NCBI RefSeq assembly: GCF_008630495.1
Contig: NZ_VWOJ01000002.1
Span: 201,001 to 265,000, forward strand
Origin: Alkalicaulis satelles
GTDB taxonomy: Bacteria > Pseudomonadota > Alphaproteobacteria > Caulobacterales > Maricaulaceae
DNA: 64,000 nucleotides
Reading direction: 5' to 3'
This document shows, piece by piece, positions 62,669-64,000 of this stretch. Below the pieces are notes generated by a model. The model ran no database searches and was not told the origin of the DNA. It worked only from the letters and a program-made list of their open reading frames with translations. Position numbers and translations under genes: made by a program. Position 1 is the first letter of the stretch. Each line of letters opens with the position of its first letter.

Positions 62669-64000
62669 TCATTGCGCCAGGCGCTGTTTCCATGCACCGG
62701 CCTGTTCACGCACCCGCACCGGAGCGGTTCCGCCGAAACTGATCCGGCTCTCCATGGAAGCGCGCGCCGAGAGCACCTCGAACACGCGCGCATCAATGCG
62801 CGGCTCGATCTCCTGATAGCGCGAGAGCGCCAGGTCCTTCAACGCCCGGCCCTCGGCTTCCGCCGCCTTGACCGCCGCGCCCGCGATATGATGCGCGTCC
62901 CGGAAGGGCAGACCCAGCTCGCGCACCAGCCAGTCGGCCAGATCCGTGGCGTCCGAATACGCCTCGCCCGCCGCCGCCTCCAGCGCCTCGCGGTGGAAGG
63001 TGAGATCGCCGGCCATGCCCGTCATGGCGGTGATGGCCAGAATCAGATCGTCAAATGCGGTGAAGACCAGCGCCTTGTCTTCCTGCATGTCCTTGGAATA
63101 GGCCAGCGGCAAGCCCTTCATCACGATAATGAGGCCCTGCAACGCCCCGGCGATGCGCCCGGGCTTGGCGCGCACCAGCTCGGCGGCGTCCGGATTGCGT
63201 TTTTGCGGCATGATGGACGAACCGGTGGAATACGCATCCGACAGGCTGGCGAAGCCGAACCGGCGTGAGGTCCACAACACGATCTCTTCAGCAAAACGCG
63301 ACAGATTGACCGCGGTGATGGCCGCCGCCGACAAAGCCTCCAGCGCAAAATCGCGTGAGGACACGGCGTCGAGCGAATTGGCCATGGGCCGGTCAAAGCC
63401 CAGCGCGCGCGCCGTCATCTCCCGGTCTATTGGAAACGCCGTCCCGGCCAGAGCCGCCGCGCCCAGCGGCGACTCGTTCAGGCGCGCGCGCGCATCCATG
63501 AGCCGGCCCCGGTCGCGCTCGGCCGCCTCCACCCAGCACAGGAGGTGATGGCCAAGGCTCACCGGCTGGGCGGTCTGGAGATGGGTGAAGCCGGGCATCA
63601 CCCAGTCCGCATGCGCTTCGGCGCGCGCCACCAGCACGCGCTGATAGGCGCGCAGCGCCTCAGCCGCGCTATCGAGCGCCTCACGCAGCCAGAGCCGGAA
63701 ATCGGTCGCCACCTGGTCATTGCGCGAGCGCGCCGTGTGCAGGCGTCCGGCTGGCGCGCCGATGCGCTCGCGCAAGACCGCCTCGATATTCATGTGCACG
63801 TCTTCCAGCGCGGCCTTCCACTCGAACCGGCCCGCACGGATGTCCTGGCGAATCTCAGTCAAACCGCGCTCAATCGCCTCACCATCGGCCCTTGAAATCA
63901 CGCCGCAGGCGGTCAACATCGCGCAGTGCGCCAGCGAGCCGGCGATATCCTGCTCAAACAGGCGCCGGTCCACGTCCACCGATGCGTTGATCGCCTGCAT
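62669..64000 (-). CDS. argH: Argininosuccinate lyase, N-terminus cut by window end
   Basis: ArgH releases fumarate and arginine from argininosuccinate. 443 residues are visible and reach the window end; about 15-25 residues (the WGGRF start) are missing. Present are [41 protein letters not shown] and the fumarate-lyase signature [12 protein letters not shown] with the catalytic Ser. The first codon in the window is ATG (MQAINASVD), but homologues begin earlier. The LptM-like gene follows by 13 nt. Confidence 0.94.
   Translation of the reverse strand: MQAINASVDVDRRLFEQDIAGSLAHCAMLTACGVISRADGEAIERGLTEIRQDIRAGRFEWKAALEDVHMNIEAVLRERIGAPAGRLHTARSRNDQVATDFRLWLREALDSAAEALRAYQRVLVARAEAHADWVMPGFTHLQTAQPVSLGHHLLCWVEAAERDRGRLMDARARLNESPLGAAALAGTAFPIDREMTARALGFDRPMANSLDAVSSRDFALEALSAAAITAVNLSRFAEEIVLWTSRRFGFASLSDAYSTGSSIMPQKRNPDAAELVRAKPGRIAGALQGLIIVMKGLPLAYSKDMQEDKALVFTAFDDLILAITAMTGMAGDLTFHREALEAAAGEAYSDATDLADWLVRELGLPFRDAHHIAGAAVKAAEAEGRALKDLALSRYQEIEPRIDARVFEVLSARASMESRISFGGTAPVRVREQAGAWKQRLAQ

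Overview
This window reads as a GC-rich alphaproteobacterial chromosome, most likely from the Maricaulales/Hyphomonadaceae (Oceanicaulis/Glycocaulis/Maricaulis-like). The pointers are: a Fur protein without the usual cysteine motifs, rimP-nusA-ylxR-infB, CarD, an RpoH-type sigma factor, DUF2093, divergent COQ9/rpsU, an endonuclease-type MutL, GroES/GroEL behind a CIRCE-like operator, and argH followed by a small lipoprotein gene. The genus is inferred, not proven. Nearly all of it is housekeeping chromosome. I see no prophage, integrative element, insertion sequence, CRISPR array, rRNA or tRNA gene.

Layout. 1-9815 (minus): trmB, then a leader with promoter and terminator-like hairpin, then rimP-nusA-ylxR-infB-tsaB-rimI-fur-miaB and the start of a phoH-like gene; this is a translation/transcription-factor supercluster. 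9915-14520: acyltransferase, DUF481 outer-membrane protein, YhhN-family membrane protein, an HTH-less stub of a small regulator family, rpoH and a GNAT acetyltransferase. 14517-19682: dapF, a lipoprotein S9 peptidase, DUF484-xerC and a small membrane protein. 19683-20604 is gene-free and carries a mosaic of palindromic repeats.

20605-24305: a glycerophosphodiester phosphodiesterase, then a fatty-acid-hydroxylase operon and a ferritin-like diiron gene that share a perfect 13-bp palindromic operator. 24459-30718: rpmB, DUF3108, an SUV3-like helicase with an S4 RNA-binding protein, fdxA, carD and a secreted protein. 30824-36571: a divergent GntR-controlled cluster with a nitrilase-fold protein that has lost catalytic residues, a membrane protein, an FAD oxidase and an aldehyde dehydrogenase. 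36572-41813: Na/Ca exchanger, a 26-codon membrane ORF, a hybrid sensor kinase with a receiver protein, and an RHH-plus-signal-peptide protein. 41883-44830: groEL, groES and an OmpA lipoprotein.

45170-50799: a membrane-bound AraC regulator, two membrane proteins, ubiD and a class-C-type serine hydrolase; codon use in the first part looks less GC-biased. 51028-57053: FkbM methyltransferase, a SpoIIAA-like protein, a phosphatase, and the envelope genes acyltransferase-waaA-lpxK-lpxL. 57002-64000: M23 peptidase, DUF2093, mutL, a NIT-like receptor without output domain, coq9, rpsU (apparently starting at ATC), an LptM-like lipoprotein and argH (cut by the window end).

No clear stand-alone new defence or mobile system is visible. 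The most interesting items are regulatory: the shared TGAAC-type operators, the rimP-nusA leader, the rpsU start, and the RHH protein with an internal secretory start; and, among enzymes, the GntR/nitrilase-like cluster.
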